Below are positions 16,872-27,300 of a DNA stretch of 64,000 nucleotides, in pieces; positions within the stretch are counted from its first letter, which is position 1; each line of letters begins with the position of its first letter. The notes beneath the pieces were generated by a model. That model was not told where the DNA came from. It saw only the letters and a list, made by a program, of their open reading frames with translations, and searched no databases. This DNA comes from an uncultured Streptomyces sp. GTDB taxonomy: Bacteria > Actinomycetota > Actinomycetes > Streptomycetales > Streptomycetaceae. A program made the translations under genes and the position numbers. The stretch lies in contig NZ_CANLBS010000005.1 of NCBI RefSeq assembly GCF_947488945.1, positions 248,001 to 312,000 on the forward strand, written 5' to 3'.

Positions 16872-16898
16872 GGATCAGGTCAGTTTCCGACCTGATCC
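16872..16898. terminator. Hairpin in the 16.6-17.0 kb gap
   Basis: A 10-bp perfect stem (GGATCAGGTC at 16872-16881, complement at 16889-16898) has a 7-nt loop. It lies 100 nt after the stop of the gene at 16999 (minus strand) and so may terminate it. The same gap (16621-16998) also holds four CTGCGC hexamers near 16973-16996 and no gene. Confidence 0.5.
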
Positions 16899-16998
16899 GC
16901 CCCGCGCGTCGAGGTCCCGACAACAGCGGGGTGACGCCTCCGCCGGAGCCCGCAGCCGGAAGCGGAACCGAACCTGCGCCTGCGCCTGCGCCTGCGGA

Positions 16999-18240
16999 TC
17001 AGGGCGTGCGCAGTGCGGAGCGGGGGAGGCGGGGTTCCACATTGAGGTACGGCTCGAACCAGGCGGCCGGCCGGAGGTCACCCATCCGCAACTGCCGGTT
17101 GGTGGCGTCGTCGGGGTCCTCTATGCCGTCGAAGCCGACGTCGTAGAGGAGCAGCACGTCGTCGTCCTGGAAGAACATCTCGACGCACAGGTCGTAATCG
17201 TGGTCGTCGGGGTGGACGGGCAGCGTCCCGTCCGCGTCCCCCTCCCGGTCGGCGCGGGCGTCCGACAGGGCGAGGCGGAGGGCCATCTCCTCGGCCGTGC
17301 ACACGGGCTGGGGCCAACGGCCCGTCTCCAGGTCGTCGCACAGGTCGTCCAGGGCCCGGACGAACCGCCGGCGCCAGGCGGAATCCGTGCGGAAGGTCAG
17401 TTCCGGCAGCCGCGCGAACACCCCGTGCGCCTCCCCCGACACCTCACGCCGGTCGAACGCCGAGAACTGGTCGAATGCCGAGGACCGGTCGGGCCCCGAG
17501 GACCGGTCGTCCGTCACGGGCCCGTCGCCGAGCCCCTCCGCCTCGTCGTGCGCGTCGTCGGCCAGCCGGCACAGCGCCCGGTGGAGAGCGGCGGCGGTAC
17601 GCGGGGTGAGCTGCCACCCGCACCGTTCGTCCTCGCACCCGGCGTCCTCGCAGTGCGGGTCCTCCGGAGCGAACAGAGCCGCGAAGTCCGGCCCCTGACT
17701 GCCCGGTGCCTGACCGTCCGGTGCCTGACCGTCCGGTGCCTGACCGTCCGGTGCCTGACCGTCCGGCCCCTCTCCGTCCGGCCCCTCTGCGTGGGGCTCG
17801 GGACGCTCGGGCCCGGCCCCCTCGGACGCCCCGGCCCCCTCGGACGCCCCGGCCCCCTCGGACGCCCCGGCCGCCTCCCGGACTTCGCCGGGGAGCTGCC
17901 GCCATTCCAGCTCGGTGCCCGGAACGGCCGGCCAGGTGCCCGCGCGCGCGTGCTCCACGGCACCGCGCAGCGAGGACGCCGGGGCGTCGGGCAGCCGCGC
18001 ACACAGGTCTTCCAGTGCGCCGGGGTCCCACGCCGTCTCCGGCGAGCCGCCCCGTGAGTCGGCGGCACGCTGGAGCAGGCGGGCGGCGAGATGGGCGAGT
18101 TCGGGCTGTTTGCACGTCAGGACGGCGTGCAGGGAGGCGGGTCCGGCCGCACGCTCGACCAGAGCGAGCACGCGGCTCCGGCTGGGGGTGTGTTCGCAGT
18201 GGAAGGCACGGAGCGGGGCAGGGGTCGACCGAGGCGGCAT
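16999..18240 (-). CDS. Unknown protein with internal Gly/Ala and Pro/Asp/Gly repeats
   Basis: A 413-residue soluble protein that I do not recognise. The N-terminal 110 residues are helical (ERAAGPASLHAVLTCKQPEL, HLAARLLQRAAD). A low-complexity middle follows, with three GASEGA units and about five PDGQA units encoded by perfect DNA repeats. The C-terminal 180 residues include HCEDAGCEDERCGW (three Cys) and an acidic end with DDHDYDLCVEMFFQDDDVLL. ATG at 18240 has GGAG about 10 nt upstream. It is divergent from the M20 amidohydrolase across a 526-bp gap. Confidence 0.75.
   Translation of the reverse strand: MPPRSTPAPLRAFHCEHTPSRSRVLALVERAAGPASLHAVLTCKQPELAHLAARLLQRAADSRGGSPETAWDPGALEDLCARLPDAPASSLRGAVEHARAGTWPAVPGTELEWRQLPGEVREAAGASEGAGASEGAGASEGAGPERPEPHAEGPDGEGPDGQAPDGQAPDGQAPDGQAPGSQGPDFAALFAPEDPHCEDAGCEDERCGWQLTPRTAAALHRALCRLADDAHDEAEGLGDGPVTDDRSSGPDRSSAFDQFSAFDRREVSGEAHGVFARLPELTFRTDSAWRRRFVRALDDLCDDLETGRWPQPVCTAEEMALRLALSDARADREGDADGTLPVHPDDHDYDLCVEMFFQDDDVLLLYDVGFDGIEDPDDATNRQLRMGDLRPAAWFEPYLNVEPRLPRSALRTP
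17690..17868. repeat. Two coding minisatellites (15 bp x 7 and 18 bp x 3)
   Basis: Seven units of 15 bp (consensus GGTGCCTGACCGTCC, four of them identical) run from 17690 to 17794. Three identical 18-bp units (GGCCCCCTCGGACGCCCC) run from 17815 to 17868. Both preserve the reading frame and encode the PDGQA and GASEGA stretches, so copy number could vary without frameshift. Confidence 0.8.
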
Positions 18241-18661
18241 GCGGGGATTCTCCGGACGGATGAGGGCGCGCGGGGGCACGGTACGGATCGGAACGTGACT
18301 CCGCGGGCAGCCGCGTCGCCGACGCGGCCACGGGCGGTCTTCCGGGGCGGGAACAGGCGGTCGACCGCGGCTGGTTCCGTCGGTGCTGCCGACGGTCCGG
18401 ACCCGGTACAGCCGATACCCTACCCAACTCCTGCCCGACGGAACGGGGTAGGTCACCGCCCGCATCCCCGGGCCGGCCGCAGCGCGCGGCGGACGCCGGA
18501 CGGAGACACCCCGGGCCGGGCCGGACACCGGGACGAAGGCACAGCGACGACCGGCCGGACGCCGGGACGGAGACAGGGCGGGGGCCGGCCGGGTGACAGC
18601 ACCGGACGCCGACGACACGGGCCCGTCGGCATCCGTTCTCGCGGTCGGCTCCCTATCCTGA

Positions 18662-18693
18662 CCACCCGACATCCTCGCCACCCGACATCCTGG
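18662..18693. repeat. Tandem 16-bp repeat upstream of the M20 gene
   Basis: Two near-identical 16-bp copies of CCACCCGACATCCTCG (last base pair differing), with a partial third copy, lie about 75 nt before the amidohydrolase start. The surrounding 526-bp divergent gap also has loosely repeated GGACGCCGGGACGGAGACA-like units (about 18488-18575). No promoter can be named with confidence. Confidence 0.5.
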
Positions 18694-18766
18694 CCACCCC
18701 ACGAGGGACGCCACGGGGACGCCGGTCCACGACCGGCGGCCCCGGAACCGCGACAGGGAGAGACAC

Positions 18767-20014
18767 GTGACGGCAGGACCCACGGCGGACGAACTCGGTG
18801 CGGTGTACCGGGATCTCCACGCCCACCCCGAACTCGCCTTCCAGGAGACCCGCACGGCGGGGATCGTGGCCGACCGCCTGCGCTCCCTGGGGTACGAGAC
18901 GGTGACCGGCGTCGGAGGCACCGGGGTCGTCGGGCTGCTGCGCAACGGGGAGGGGCCGACCGCGCTCCTGCGGGCGGACATGGACGCGCTGCCGGTGCGG
19001 GAGCGTACCGGTCTGCCCTACGCCAGCACCGCCCGTGGCCCCGGCGCCGACGGCACGGACGTGCCCCTGATGCACGCCTGCGGCCACGACGTGCACGTGA
19101 CCTGTCTGCTGGGCGCGGCGGCCGAGCTGGCCGGGGACCGGTCCGCCTGGCGGGGCACCGCGATGCTGGTGTTCCAGCCGGCGGAGGAAGTCGGGGGCGG
19201 AGCCCGCGCCCTGGTCGACGACGGGCTGTACGACCGGTTCGGCACGCCGTCGGTCGTCCTCGGCCAGCACGTGTCCCCGTTGCCGGCCGGGTTCCTGGGG
19301 CTGCGCCGGGGCCCGGCGTTCGCGACCTCGGACACCCTGCGGGTCGTGCTGCACGGCCGGGGCGGCCACGGCTCGCGGCCGGAGGCCACGGTCGACCCGG
19401 TGCTGATGGCGGCGGCGACGGTCCTGCGGCTCCAGGGCATCGTCTCGCGCGAGGTGGCCGGAACCTCGACTGCCGTGCTGACCGTCGGCTCCATGAGCGC
19501 CGGAACCGCCGCGAACGTGATCCCGGACCGGGCCGAACTCCTGCTGAACGTGCGGACGTTCGAGACGGGCGTACGGGAGGGAATCATGTCGGCGATCGAG
19601 CGGATCGTCCGGGCCGAGGCGGCGGCGTCCGGGGCTCCGAGGGATCCGGAGATCACGAACCTGGAGTCGTTCCCGGCAGTCTCCAACGACCCTGAGGCGT
19701 GCGCCCGGACCGAGCGGGGCTTCGCCGCCGACCTGGGGGCGGGGCTGGTCGTGGACCCCGGCCCGGCGACCGGAAGCGAGGACGTGGGCATCCTGGCGAC
19801 CACCGCCGGGGCGCCGTGCGTCTACTGGCTGCTGGGCGGCGCCGACCCGGCCCTGTTCGCCGCCGCGAAGGACTTCGCGGCACTGGAGCAGGTCGCCCGT
19901 GGGCTGCCCTCCAACCACTCCCCGCACTTCGCGCCGGTCGTGGAGCCGACGCTGACCACCGGCGTACGGGCGCTCGTGTCGGCGGCCCGCACGTGGATGC
20001 CGGCGGTGTCCTGA
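18767..20014 (+). CDS. M20D family amidohydrolase
   Basis: A 415-residue metallo-amidohydrolase of the aminoacylase/IAA-amino acid hydrolase type. It has ALLRADMDALPV (residues 67-78), the metal motif HACGHDVH (C105, H107), the paired glutamates of QPAEEVGGGA (E140, E141), H168 in GQHVSPL, GRGGHGSRP in the dimerisation domain and a C-terminal SNHSPHFAPV. There is no signal peptide. GTG start at 18767 with GGGAG 6 nt upstream. It probably hydrolyses N-acyl or N-acetyl amino acid amides; the natural substrate is not evident from its neighbours. Confidence 0.9.
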   Translation: MTAGPTADELGAVYRDLHAHPELAFQETRTAGIVADRLRSLGYETVTGVGGTGVVGLLRNGEGPTALLRADMDALPVRERTGLPYASTARGPGADGTDVPLMHACGHDVHVTCLLGAAAELAGDRSAWRGTAMLVFQPAEEVGGGARALVDDGLYDRFGTPSVVLGQHVSPLPAGFLGLRRGPAFATSDTLRVVLHGRGGHGSRPEATVDPVLMAAATVLRLQGIVSREVAGTSTAVLTVGSMSAGTAANVIPDRAELLLNVRTFETGVREGIMSAIERIVRAEAAASGAPRDPEITNLESFPAVSNDPEACARTERGFAADLGAGLVVDPGPATGSEDVGILATTAGAPCVYWLLGGADPALFAAAKDFAALEQVARGLPSNHSPHFAPVVEPTLTTGVRALVSAARTWMPAVS

Positions 20015-20027
20015 GCGGGCGCTGCGG

Positions 20028-20043
20028 GGCACCGTCCGGTGCC
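20028..20043. terminator. Short hairpin between convergent genes
   Basis: GGCACC and GGTGCC form a perfect 6-bp stem with a GTCC loop in the 39-nt gap between the M20 gene and the convergent lipoprotein gene. Confidence 0.45.
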
Positions 20044-20053
20044 TCCGGCGGGG

Positions 20054-20989
20054 TCAGAGCCGGCCGACGCTCGTCCACAGCTCCGTGTCGGAGTTGATCA
20101 GCCGGCCGGGCCGCTGCTCGGCGGTGTCCGGGACGATCGCGCGCACCACGGGCAGTTGACCGCCGTCCACGGTCACCTTCGTGCCGTCGAAGGCGGGCGC
20201 CTCCTCGTCGACGACCGACCGGAGCCGGGTGGCCAGCCGCTGGGCCGCGTCGTCGTCCTGGACCACGAAGCACAGCACTTCGGTGTGGGCCGCGGCGGAT
20301 GCGGCGCGCTGGCCCAGTGCGGCGAGGCGGCCCGGACCGGCCGGGTCGAGCGGGTTGAAGTCGGCGCGGTAGACGTCTCCGAGGCAGTCGGCCGCGCGCC
20401 GGAACTCCTCGTCGTCGGCGAGCGAGGCGCCCTTCTCCGGGGAGACGGCGGCCAGTGAGGCGTCACCCGTCGCGGAGTAGGCGACCGCGTCCGCCGAGAC
20501 GCGGAAGTTCACCCCTGAGCCGCCGGAGTGGGTCCACACTTCGGCGCCGTCCTCCTCGGACCGGCTGTAGCCTGCCGACTTCAGCGCCGCGCTGAGCGCC
20601 GTCGCGTCGAAGGACCCCGTCCAGCGGCCCGCCTCGGGCGTGTCCACCGCGGTGTCGATACGGTCCGGCGCGAGGTACTTCGCCCACGGGACGTCCTGGT
20701 GGCCGCTGAGCAGACCGCCGCCCGGCCGGGCGACGAAGGAGAACCGGCCGGGGTCGCTGCCGCTCAGTTTCCGGACCTTCTCGGCGTCCAGATAGGTCAC
20801 CTGGCGCGTACCGCCGTCCTCGGCCAGGGCTGCCAGCCCGCCGACGAGGCCCGACGCGGCCGAGGCCGCTCCCCCACCGTCGCCGCCGTCGTTCGCGTCG
20901 TCACCGGACGAGCATCCGGCGATCGCGGCCAGCAGGACGGAGACGAGGGCCGCGTGAACGAGGGCCGGACGGCGTGATGTCGTACGCAT
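20054..20989 (-). CDS. Secreted lipoprotein of unknown function
   Basis: A 311-residue protein with an N-terminal signal peptide and lipobox IAGC (Cys26), followed by a Ser/Gly/Asp-rich spacer. The mature domain (RQVTYLDAEKVRKLSG onward) has no catalytic motif that I recognise. It contains two cysteines, C202 in ADCLGDVY and one in VLCFVVQDDD, that could form a disulfide. It stands alone between the amidohydrolase and the siderophore esterase, and no partner is apparent. Confidence 0.8.
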   Translation of the reverse strand: MRTTSRRPALVHAALVSVLLAAIAGCSSGDDANDGGDGGGAASAASGLVGGLAALAEDGGTRQVTYLDAEKVRKLSGSDPGRFSFVARPGGGLLSGHQDVPWAKYLAPDRIDTAVDTPEAGRWTGSFDATALSAALKSAGYSRSEEDGAEVWTHSGGSGVNFRVSADAVAYSATGDASLAAVSPEKGASLADDEEFRRAADCLGDVYRADFNPLDPAGPGRLAALGQRAASAAAHTEVLCFVVQDDDAAQRLATRLRSVVDEEAPAFDGTKVTVDGGQLPVVRAIVPDTAEQRPGRLINSDTELWTSVGRL

Positions 20990-21207
20990 GGCCAGTGATC
21001 CTATCGGGGTGCCGGCCGCTGTGCCGGTGGGTACGCCGGGAGGCGCACCGGCCCCGAAGGCTGCGGGCGAGCCGGCCGGAAGCGTGCTCCCCCGGCACCC
21101 CGGCCGGCGTACCGGACCAACAGCCGCCCACGGGGCTCGGCCTGCCCACGGGCCCGGCCTGCCCGCCGACCCGAGGGCGCTTCCGACGGAGGCCGCCGAC
21201 GAGCCAC

Positions 21208-21226
21208 TCAGGGTAGGCTAAGTCGG
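21208..21226 (+). promoter_or_regulatory. Iron box (DmdR/IdeR type) before cchJ
   Basis: TCAGGGTAGGCTAAGTCGG matches the actinobacterial iron-box consensus TTAGGTTAGGCTAACCTAA at 12 of 19 positions, with an intact TAGGCTAA core. It lies 165 nt before the cchJ start. The remainder of the 20990-21390 gap shows nothing else of note. Confidence 0.6.
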
Positions 21227-21390
21227 CGCGTCCGGCGGTCGGAGCGCCAGGCTCCCCCGGGGTGCGCCGTCCATTGTTCCGGTCGGCCGGGGAGCCGCCC
21301 ACGGGCCCGTCCAACGGCGGCTCCTGACGGCCGGTCCGGCTCCCGCCACCGCCACCCCTCTGCCCCTTCGCACCCCCGCAGGAGACGGCC

Positions 21391-22500
21391 ATGACCGCAG
21401 CTCAGCCCGACGCCACGACCGGCGCCCGCAGCCCCTTCGCCGCGTACGGGCTGCCCGAGCCCGGTGACGGTGACTTCTGGAGCGCGCCGCGCACGCCGGC
21501 CATGGCGCCGGCGGGCGACGGCGGCTGGTCAGCCCTGTTCCTGTGGCGCGGACCGGCGGCCGAGGTCGAGTTCGAGAGCTGGTCGGACCCGGTCCCCCTG
21601 CGCCGGTGGCGCGGTACGGACTGCTGGTACGCGGAGGTGCGGATGCCGCCCCGACTGCGGGTCACCTACCGCTTCCTGTCCGGCGGTGAGGCGTACGCCG
21701 ACCCGTTCAACCCGGTGGGCGCCGGGGGCGAGCGCTCGATCGCCGCGACGCCGGACGCACCCGAGCAGCCGCACTGGCCGGCCGTCGGCGCGGACGACGT
21801 GCTGCCGTTGCCCCGTACCCGCATCCGCTGGGCGAGTGAGCGCCTCGGCGGACGGCGGACCGTGCGGGTGCACCCGGTGGGCGGCGGCGGACCGGTGGTG
21901 CTGCTGCTGGACGGGGACGACTGGCTGCATCTGCATCCCGCGACGACCGCCTTCGACCTGGCCTTCTCGCGGGGCGAGATGCCGCCGGCCACCCTCGTCT
22001 TCCTGCCGGCCAGGGACCGCGAGACCGAGTACGCGGCGCGGCCCGAGCTGTGGGAGGCGGTGCGGGACGAACTGCTGCCGCTGGTGGCGGAGTGCGGCGT
22101 GACCGCCGACACCGGGCGGCTGGTGGTCGCGGGGCAGAGCCTCGGCGGTCTGAGCGCGCTCTACGCGGCGCTGGAGTTCCCGGAGCTGGTCTCCCGCGTC
22201 GCCTGTCAGTCGGCGTCCGTCTGGTGGGCGCCCGGCGCACCCGACCCGGCAGACCCGCTGGGCGGCCCGGTCGGCGGCGCCATCGCCGCACGACTGAGCG
22301 AGGAACCCGATCTGTCCCACCTGCGCTGCGCGTTCGACGTGGGGGAACACGAGACGCGGATGCTGCCGCACTGCGAACGGGTCGAGAGCCTGACCGAGAA
22401 GGCGGGGGCGACGGTGCGGGTGTCCCGGTCGGCGGCCGGGCACGACCGGGCGGGCTGGCGGCACGCGCTGGTCCGCGACGTCGCCTGGGCGCTCGCCTGA
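21391..22500 (+). CDS. cchJ: Siderophore (coelichelin) esterase/hydrolase CchJ
   Basis: A 369-residue enterochelin-esterase-like protein. The N-terminal immunoglobulin-like domain (about residues 40-125) shows ALFLWRGPAAEVEFES and VTYRFLSGG. An alpha/beta hydrolase follows, with nucleophile elbow GQSLGG (Ser250), an acidic residue near FDVGEHE (about 316) and His351 in AAGHDRAGWRHAL. In the S. coelicolor coelichelin cluster the homologous gene cchJ is proposed to release or hydrolyse the siderophore, since the NRPS has no thioesterase. An iron box lies upstream. It converges with cchI across a strong terminator, so it is a separate transcript from the rest of the cluster. Confidence 0.88.
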   Translation: MTAAQPDATTGARSPFAAYGLPEPGDGDFWSAPRTPAMAPAGDGGWSALFLWRGPAAEVEFESWSDPVPLRRWRGTDCWYAEVRMPPRLRVTYRFLSGGEAYADPFNPVGAGGERSIAATPDAPEQPHWPAVGADDVLPLPRTRIRWASERLGGRRTVRVHPVGGGGPVVLLLDGDDWLHLHPATTAFDLAFSRGEMPPATLVFLPARDRETEYAARPELWEAVRDELLPLVAECGVTADTGRLVVAGQSLGGLSALYAALEFPELVSRVACQSASVWWAPGAPDPADPLGGPVGGAIAARLSEEPDLSHLRCAFDVGEHETRMLPHCERVESLTEKAGATVRVSRSAAGHDRAGWRHALVRDVAWALA

Positions 22501-22540
22501 ACCCGAAGAGGTCTGAACCCGAAGAGGTCCGAACCCGAAG
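22498..22540. repeat. 16-bp tandem repeat at the cchJ stop
   Basis: TGAACCCGAAGAGGTC occurs twice in tandem (22498-22513, 22514-22529), followed by a partial third copy. The first unit includes the cchJ stop codon. Confidence 0.75.
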
Positions 22541-22555
22541 GCGCCTGCACCGGGA

Positions 22556-22585
22556 GGGGAGGGACCCGCATCCGGGTCCCTCCCC
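22556..22585. terminator. Bidirectional terminator between cchJ and cchI
   Basis: A perfect 13-bp stem (GGGGAGGGACCCG at 22556-22568, complement at 22573-22585) with a 4-nt loop lies between the convergent cchJ and cchI genes. Confidence 0.8.
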
Positions 22586-22599
22586 GACGATCCCGCGAC

Positions 22600-24300
22600 T
22601 CAGCGCGCCACGGCCAGGCAGTAGTTCTCGTCTCCGGCCAGCAGGTTGCGGTGGGTGTCCTCGGCGGTGACGACTCCGTCGTCCAGGACGAGGACCCGGT
22701 CGGCGGCGTCCAGCAGGGCCGGGCTGCTGGTGATCACGATCGTCGTACGGCCCCGGCGCAGGTGCGCGACGTTGCGGGCCACCAGTTGTTCGGTGACCGC
22801 GTCGACGGCGGTCGTCGGATCGTGCAGGACCAGCACGTCGGCGTCGGCGGCGAGCGCGCGGGCTAGGGAGAGCCGTTGGCGCTGGCCACCGGAGAGGTTG
22901 GCGCCGCGGTCGCGGACCTCGTGGTCGAGTCCGGCGTCGTGGAGGGCGACGACGTCGGTCAGCAGGGACGCCTCCACGGCCTCGGCCACCATCCGGCTGG
23001 TGCCCGACGGGTCGATGTTGGTGCGCAGGGTGCCGGCGAAGATCTCTCCGTCGTAGGGGTTGACCAGCATGTGCTCCCGGACCGCCTCGACCGACAGGTC
23101 CGCGAGCGGCGTGCCGCCGACCCGTACCTCTCCCTCGTACGCGCCGGGGGCGACGTTCACCGCGAGGAGCCGGGCGAGGTCGGCGGCGGCGCGCGGTTGG
23201 TAGACGGCGATCGCCACGAACTCTCCGGCGGAGACCTCGAACGACAGGCCGCGCAGCGCCCCGTGGCGGACGTTTTCGACCCGGAGGCCGTCGCCCGGTT
23301 CCGGGCGCCCCTCCCCCGGCACCGTGACGGGCGGCGCGGAGAGCACCAGCGCCATCCGGTCGGCCGAGGCGCGGGCGATCATGACGTACTTGGGCATCTC
23401 CGAGAAGGTTCTGAGGGGTTCGATGATGAACTGCGCGAGGCCGACCGCCATGACGAGTTCGCCGACGGTGATGAAGCCCTCGAAGGCCAGCCAGCCCGCG
23501 GTCAGCGACACCGCGGCGGCGAGCACCGCGTTCAGCGCCAGCGCGACGCCCGCGTAGGTGCCGTTGATCCGGGCGACGGTGATCGCCTGGCGCCGGGCGT
23601 CCTCGCTGACCCCGCGGTAGGAGGCGAACGCGGCGTGGTTGCCGCCGAATCCGTGCAGCGGGCGCAGTCCGGTGATCAGGTCGGCGACCTTGGCGCCCGC
23701 ACGGGCCACCCGGGCCTGCTGTTCGCGGGTGGAGCTGCCGATCCGGCGGGACATCACGGCCAGCACCGACAGGATGGCGACGGTGCCGGCCACCACCAGC
23801 AGCCCGAGCCGCAGGTCGGCGAGGGACAGCGCGACCGCGGCGACCGCCACCGCGACCAGGGAGCTGATCAGCATCGGCACCACCTCGACGATGTCGGCGG
23901 TCTGATCGGCGTCCTCGGTGGCGATGGTCAGGACCTCGCCCGACTTCAGGTCGACGTCACGGGCCACCGGCTGGAGGCCGCAGGCCGCGACCCGGACCCG
24001 CCAGCGGTGCGCCTCGGTGGTGTTGGCCTTCTGGAGCACCCGCATGCCGAACCGCCACGACAGCGACACCGTGGTGATGATCAGTGCCAGGGCCCCGATC
24101 GACAGGCCGAGGGAGCCGAGGCTGCGGTGTTGCATCGTGTGTTCCACGATGAGGCCGAGCGCGATGGGGAAGGCCGTCTCCCCCGCCTGGTAGAGGCCCA
24201 TCAGGACGGTGCCCCGGATCATGGCGCCGGTGTTGCGGCGCAGCGCGGTCCGCAGGATGTCGGCCCCGGGGCGGGACCGCTGTGCGTCAGGAGTCTTCAT
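22600..24300 (-). CDS. cchI: Coelichelin exporter half-transporter CchI, ATPase site degenerate
   Basis: A 566-residue ABC exporter half: six transmembrane helices (about residues 25-300), then a nucleotide-binding domain. The signature LSGGQRQR is intact. The Walker A loop reads [15 protein letters not shown] with no GK(S/T). Walker B ends [12 protein letters not shown] (H-D in place of D-E), and the switch His is Ser in ITSSPALL. It therefore cannot hydrolyse ATP by its own Walker motifs but can lend its signature to CchG. The ATG at 24300 overlaps the 3' end of cchH by 14 nt; the longer upstream ATG (24348) would overlap further and is not preferred. Confidence 0.88.
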   Translation of the reverse strand: MKTPDAQRSRPGADILRTALRRNTGAMIRGTVLMGLYQAGETAFPIALGLIVEHTMQHRSLGSLGLSIGALALIITTVSLSWRFGMRVLQKANTTEAHRWRVRVAACGLQPVARDVDLKSGEVLTIATEDADQTADIVEVVPMLISSLVAVAVAAVALSLADLRLGLLVVAGTVAILSVLAVMSRRIGSSTREQQARVARAGAKVADLITGLRPLHGFGGNHAAFASYRGVSEDARRQAITVARINGTYAGVALALNAVLAAAVSLTAGWLAFEGFITVGELVMAVGLAQFIIEPLRTFSEMPKYVMIARASADRMALVLSAPPVTVPGEGRPEPGDGLRVENVRHGALRGLSFEVSAGEFVAIAVYQPRAAADLARLLAVNVAPGAYEGEVRVGGTPLADLSVEAVREHMLVNPYDGEIFAGTLRTNIDPSGTSRMVAEAVEASLLTDVVALHDAGLDHEVRDRGANLSGGQRQRLSLARALAADADVLVLHDPTTAVDAVTEQLVARNVAHLRRGRTTIVITSSPALLDAADRVLVLDDGVVTAEDTHRNLLAGDENYCLAVAR

Positions 24301-27300
24301 CAAGGTGGCGGGCAATCGCTTCCGGGGTTCGCAGGGTGAACAGATCACGGATGGTGATCACAGGACCGTACTCCCGGCGGAGCAGCCCGATCAGCCGCAC
24401 CGCCAGCATCGAGTGTCCGCCGAGGGAGACGAAGTCGCTGACGGCGCTGACCTCGTCGTCGTCGAGGTCGAGTGCCTCGGCGAAGAACTCGCAGACGGTC
24501 GTCTCGGTCCCGGTGGCGGGGGGGCGCTCGCCCGCGGTGGTCAGCGCGCCGAGCGGCCTGGCCTCCGGGAGCGCCTTGGTGTCGGCCTTGCCGTTGACGG
24601 TCAGCGGGATGGCGTCGACCTGCGCGTAGTGGGTGGGGCGCAGGAAGTCCGGCAGTCCCGCGCCGACCGCGGCGGCGACCGTCGCCAGGTCGGCGCCGTC
24701 GACCACGAGGTAGGCGGCCAGCCGGTGGGCGCCGTCGACCTGCGGGTCCGGCTGGGCGACCGCGGCGACGAAGCGCACCGCCGGGTGGGCGGCGAACACT
24801 GCCTCCACCTCGCCGAGTTCGACCCGGTGGCCGCGGATCTTGACCTGCTGGTCGGTGCGGCCCAGGTACGACAGGTTGCCGTCGGGCCGCCGCAGGACCA
24901 GGTCCCCGGTGCGGTACATCCGCTCGCCGGGTGCGCCGAACGGGCAGGCGACGAAGCGGTGCGCGGTCTGGGCGCTCTGTCCGAGGTAGCCGCGTGCGAT
25001 GCCGACGCCGGAGACGTAGAGCTCGCCGGGGACGCCGTCGGGCAGCGGTCGCAGCCACGGGTCGAGGACGTACACCTCGGTGTTGTCGATGGGGACGCCG
25101 ACCACCGGGTCCTGGCATTCGAAGGTGCCGACACCGAGGGTGTTGATGGTGTACTCGGTGGGTCCGTACAGGTTGTAGCCGACGGTGCCCTCCGTTCCGG
25201 CGAGCCGCTGCCAGAGGGCGGGGGTGACGGCCTCGCCGCCCAGCAGCACCAGCGCGGGCCGGCGATCCGGGTCGTCCAGCAGCCCCTCGGCGACGAGTTG
25301 CTGGGCGTAGGTGGGGGTGACGTTGACGACGTCGACGCGGTGCTCGGCGCAGTACGCCACCAGCCGGGGCGCGTCGCGGCGCAGTTCCTCGTCGCAGATG
25401 TGGACCTCGTGGCCGTCGGCGAGCCAGAGCAGCTCCTCCCACGACATGTCGAACGCGAACGACACGGTGTGCGCGATCCGGAAGACGCGGTGGCCGTGCG
25501 CGGCGAGGACGGGTTCGAAGATGCGGCGCTGGTGGTTGATCAGCATGTTGGTGAGTCCGGCGTACTCGGTCACCACGCCCTTGGGCTTCCCGGTCGAGCC
25601 GGAGGTGTAGATGGTGTACGCGGCGTGGCGCAGCCGGTCCGGGTCGTCCGGGGTGAACGTGGCGACGGGTTCGGCGGCGGGCAGCGGCCGGTCCAGTTCG
25701 ATCAGTTCGCCGGTGAGGCGGTGTGCGACGGTGCTCACGGTGAGGGTGACCTCGGGGCGGGCGTCCTCGGTGATCGCCGCGATCCGCTCGTCCGGGTGGT
25801 CCAGTTCCAGCGGTACGTAGGCGGCGCCGACGCGCAGTACGGCGAACAGGGCCACGATGGAGTCGAGGGAGCGCGGCACGGCGAGCGCGACGCTCGCGCC
25901 GGGTCCGACGCCCCGGAGGGCGAGCACCCCGGCCACCGCGCGGCTGCGGTCGCGCAGCTCGGCGAAGGTCAGGGTCGCGCCGTCGGCGACGAGGGCGACC
26001 CGTCCGGGGTGGCGGTCGGCGGCGAGGTCGAACCGGTCGACGACGGTGTCGGTGCCGATGTCGGTGCGGTGGGCGGGCCCGGGGGCCGGCCCGGTGCCGG
26101 GGAGCGCCCCGAGGGGGCCGGTGGAGCGGGCGAGGTCCTCCAGGACGCGCAGGTAGTCGTCGAGCAGCCGGCGGGCGTCGGCGGTGTCGCCGGCGCGGTG
26201 CTCCAGCTTCACGGTGAGCCGGTCGCCGGGGGTGACGACCCAGGTGTACGGGTAGTGCGTGGAGTCGTCGGCGAGGACCGAGGTGATGCCGTGCCGGGCG
26301 TTCATCTCGGCGAAGGCGTCCAGGTCGAGGAAGTTCTGGAGCACGAACAGGTTGTCGAACAGGGTGTCGTGGCCGCCGGCGCGCTGGATCTCGCCGAGTC
26401 CCAGGTGTTCGTGGTCCATCGCGGCGACCCGGGAGTCCTGGACGGCCGCGAGGTAGGCGCCGACGGTGTCGTCGGGGCGGGCCTTCGTCCAGAGGGGCAC
26501 GGTGTTGAGGAGCACGCCGACGATGCCGGAGTGGCCCTCGCCCTCGCGTCCGGAGACGGTCACGCCGAACACGGCGTCGGCGCGGCCGGTGCGGGAGCCG
26601 AGGAGGAGGCCGAACGCACCGGTCAGCACGGTGTTCAGGGTGACGCCGTGTGCCTTGGCCGCGTCCCGCAGCAGGGCGGAGAGCTCGGCGGACAGGGTGT
26701 GCACCAGGGCGGGCGGGAGCCCTTCGGTGAGGGCGGGCGCGGTCCCGGCGAGCAGGGTGGGTCCGGGCAGTCCGGCCAGTTCGCCGGCCCAGAAGGCTTC
26801 CGAGGCCGCCGGGTCCTTCGCGGCGAGCGTCCGGGCGTACTCCTCGAAGCCCGGTGTCGCGGGGGTGGCGTCCCGGGGTTCGCCCGCGAGGACGGCCCGG
26901 TAGGCGTCGAAGAGGTCGCGGAGCACGATCTCGCGGGACCAGCCGTCCCAGAGCAGCAGGTGGTAGCTGAGGAGGAGGGCGTCCCGGCCGCCGGGGAGCC
27001 GGACCACGGTCAGCCGGACCAGGGGCGGTTCGGCGGGGTCGAAGCCGGTGGTGCGGTCGCGGGTGCGCAGGGCTTCGGCCTCGGCCTCCGAGGCGGCCTC
27101 CACCACGTGGACGCCGACGCGGCGGCCGGCGCCGAGGATCTGCACCGGGTTGCCGTCGTCGTCGGTGCCGAACCCCGCGCCGACCACGGGGTGGCGGGCG
27201 ATCACGTGGGCCATCGCCTCGCCGAGCGCGTCGGTGTCCAGACGCCGGTCGAAGGTGAACCAGCTCTGTGCGACGTAGTGACCGGCCGGGCCCGCCAGTT

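Noticed and set aside
16973..16996. CTGCGC hexamer run and the 15-bp repeats as a CRISPR array
   Set aside because: Units are contiguous without spacers and no cas gene is present.
20054..20989. The lipoprotein as a ferric-siderophore-binding protein of the coelichelin cluster
   Set aside because: It lacks the periplasmic-binding pattern of FecB/FhuD-type proteins and is separated from cchJ by 400 bp and opposite orientation.
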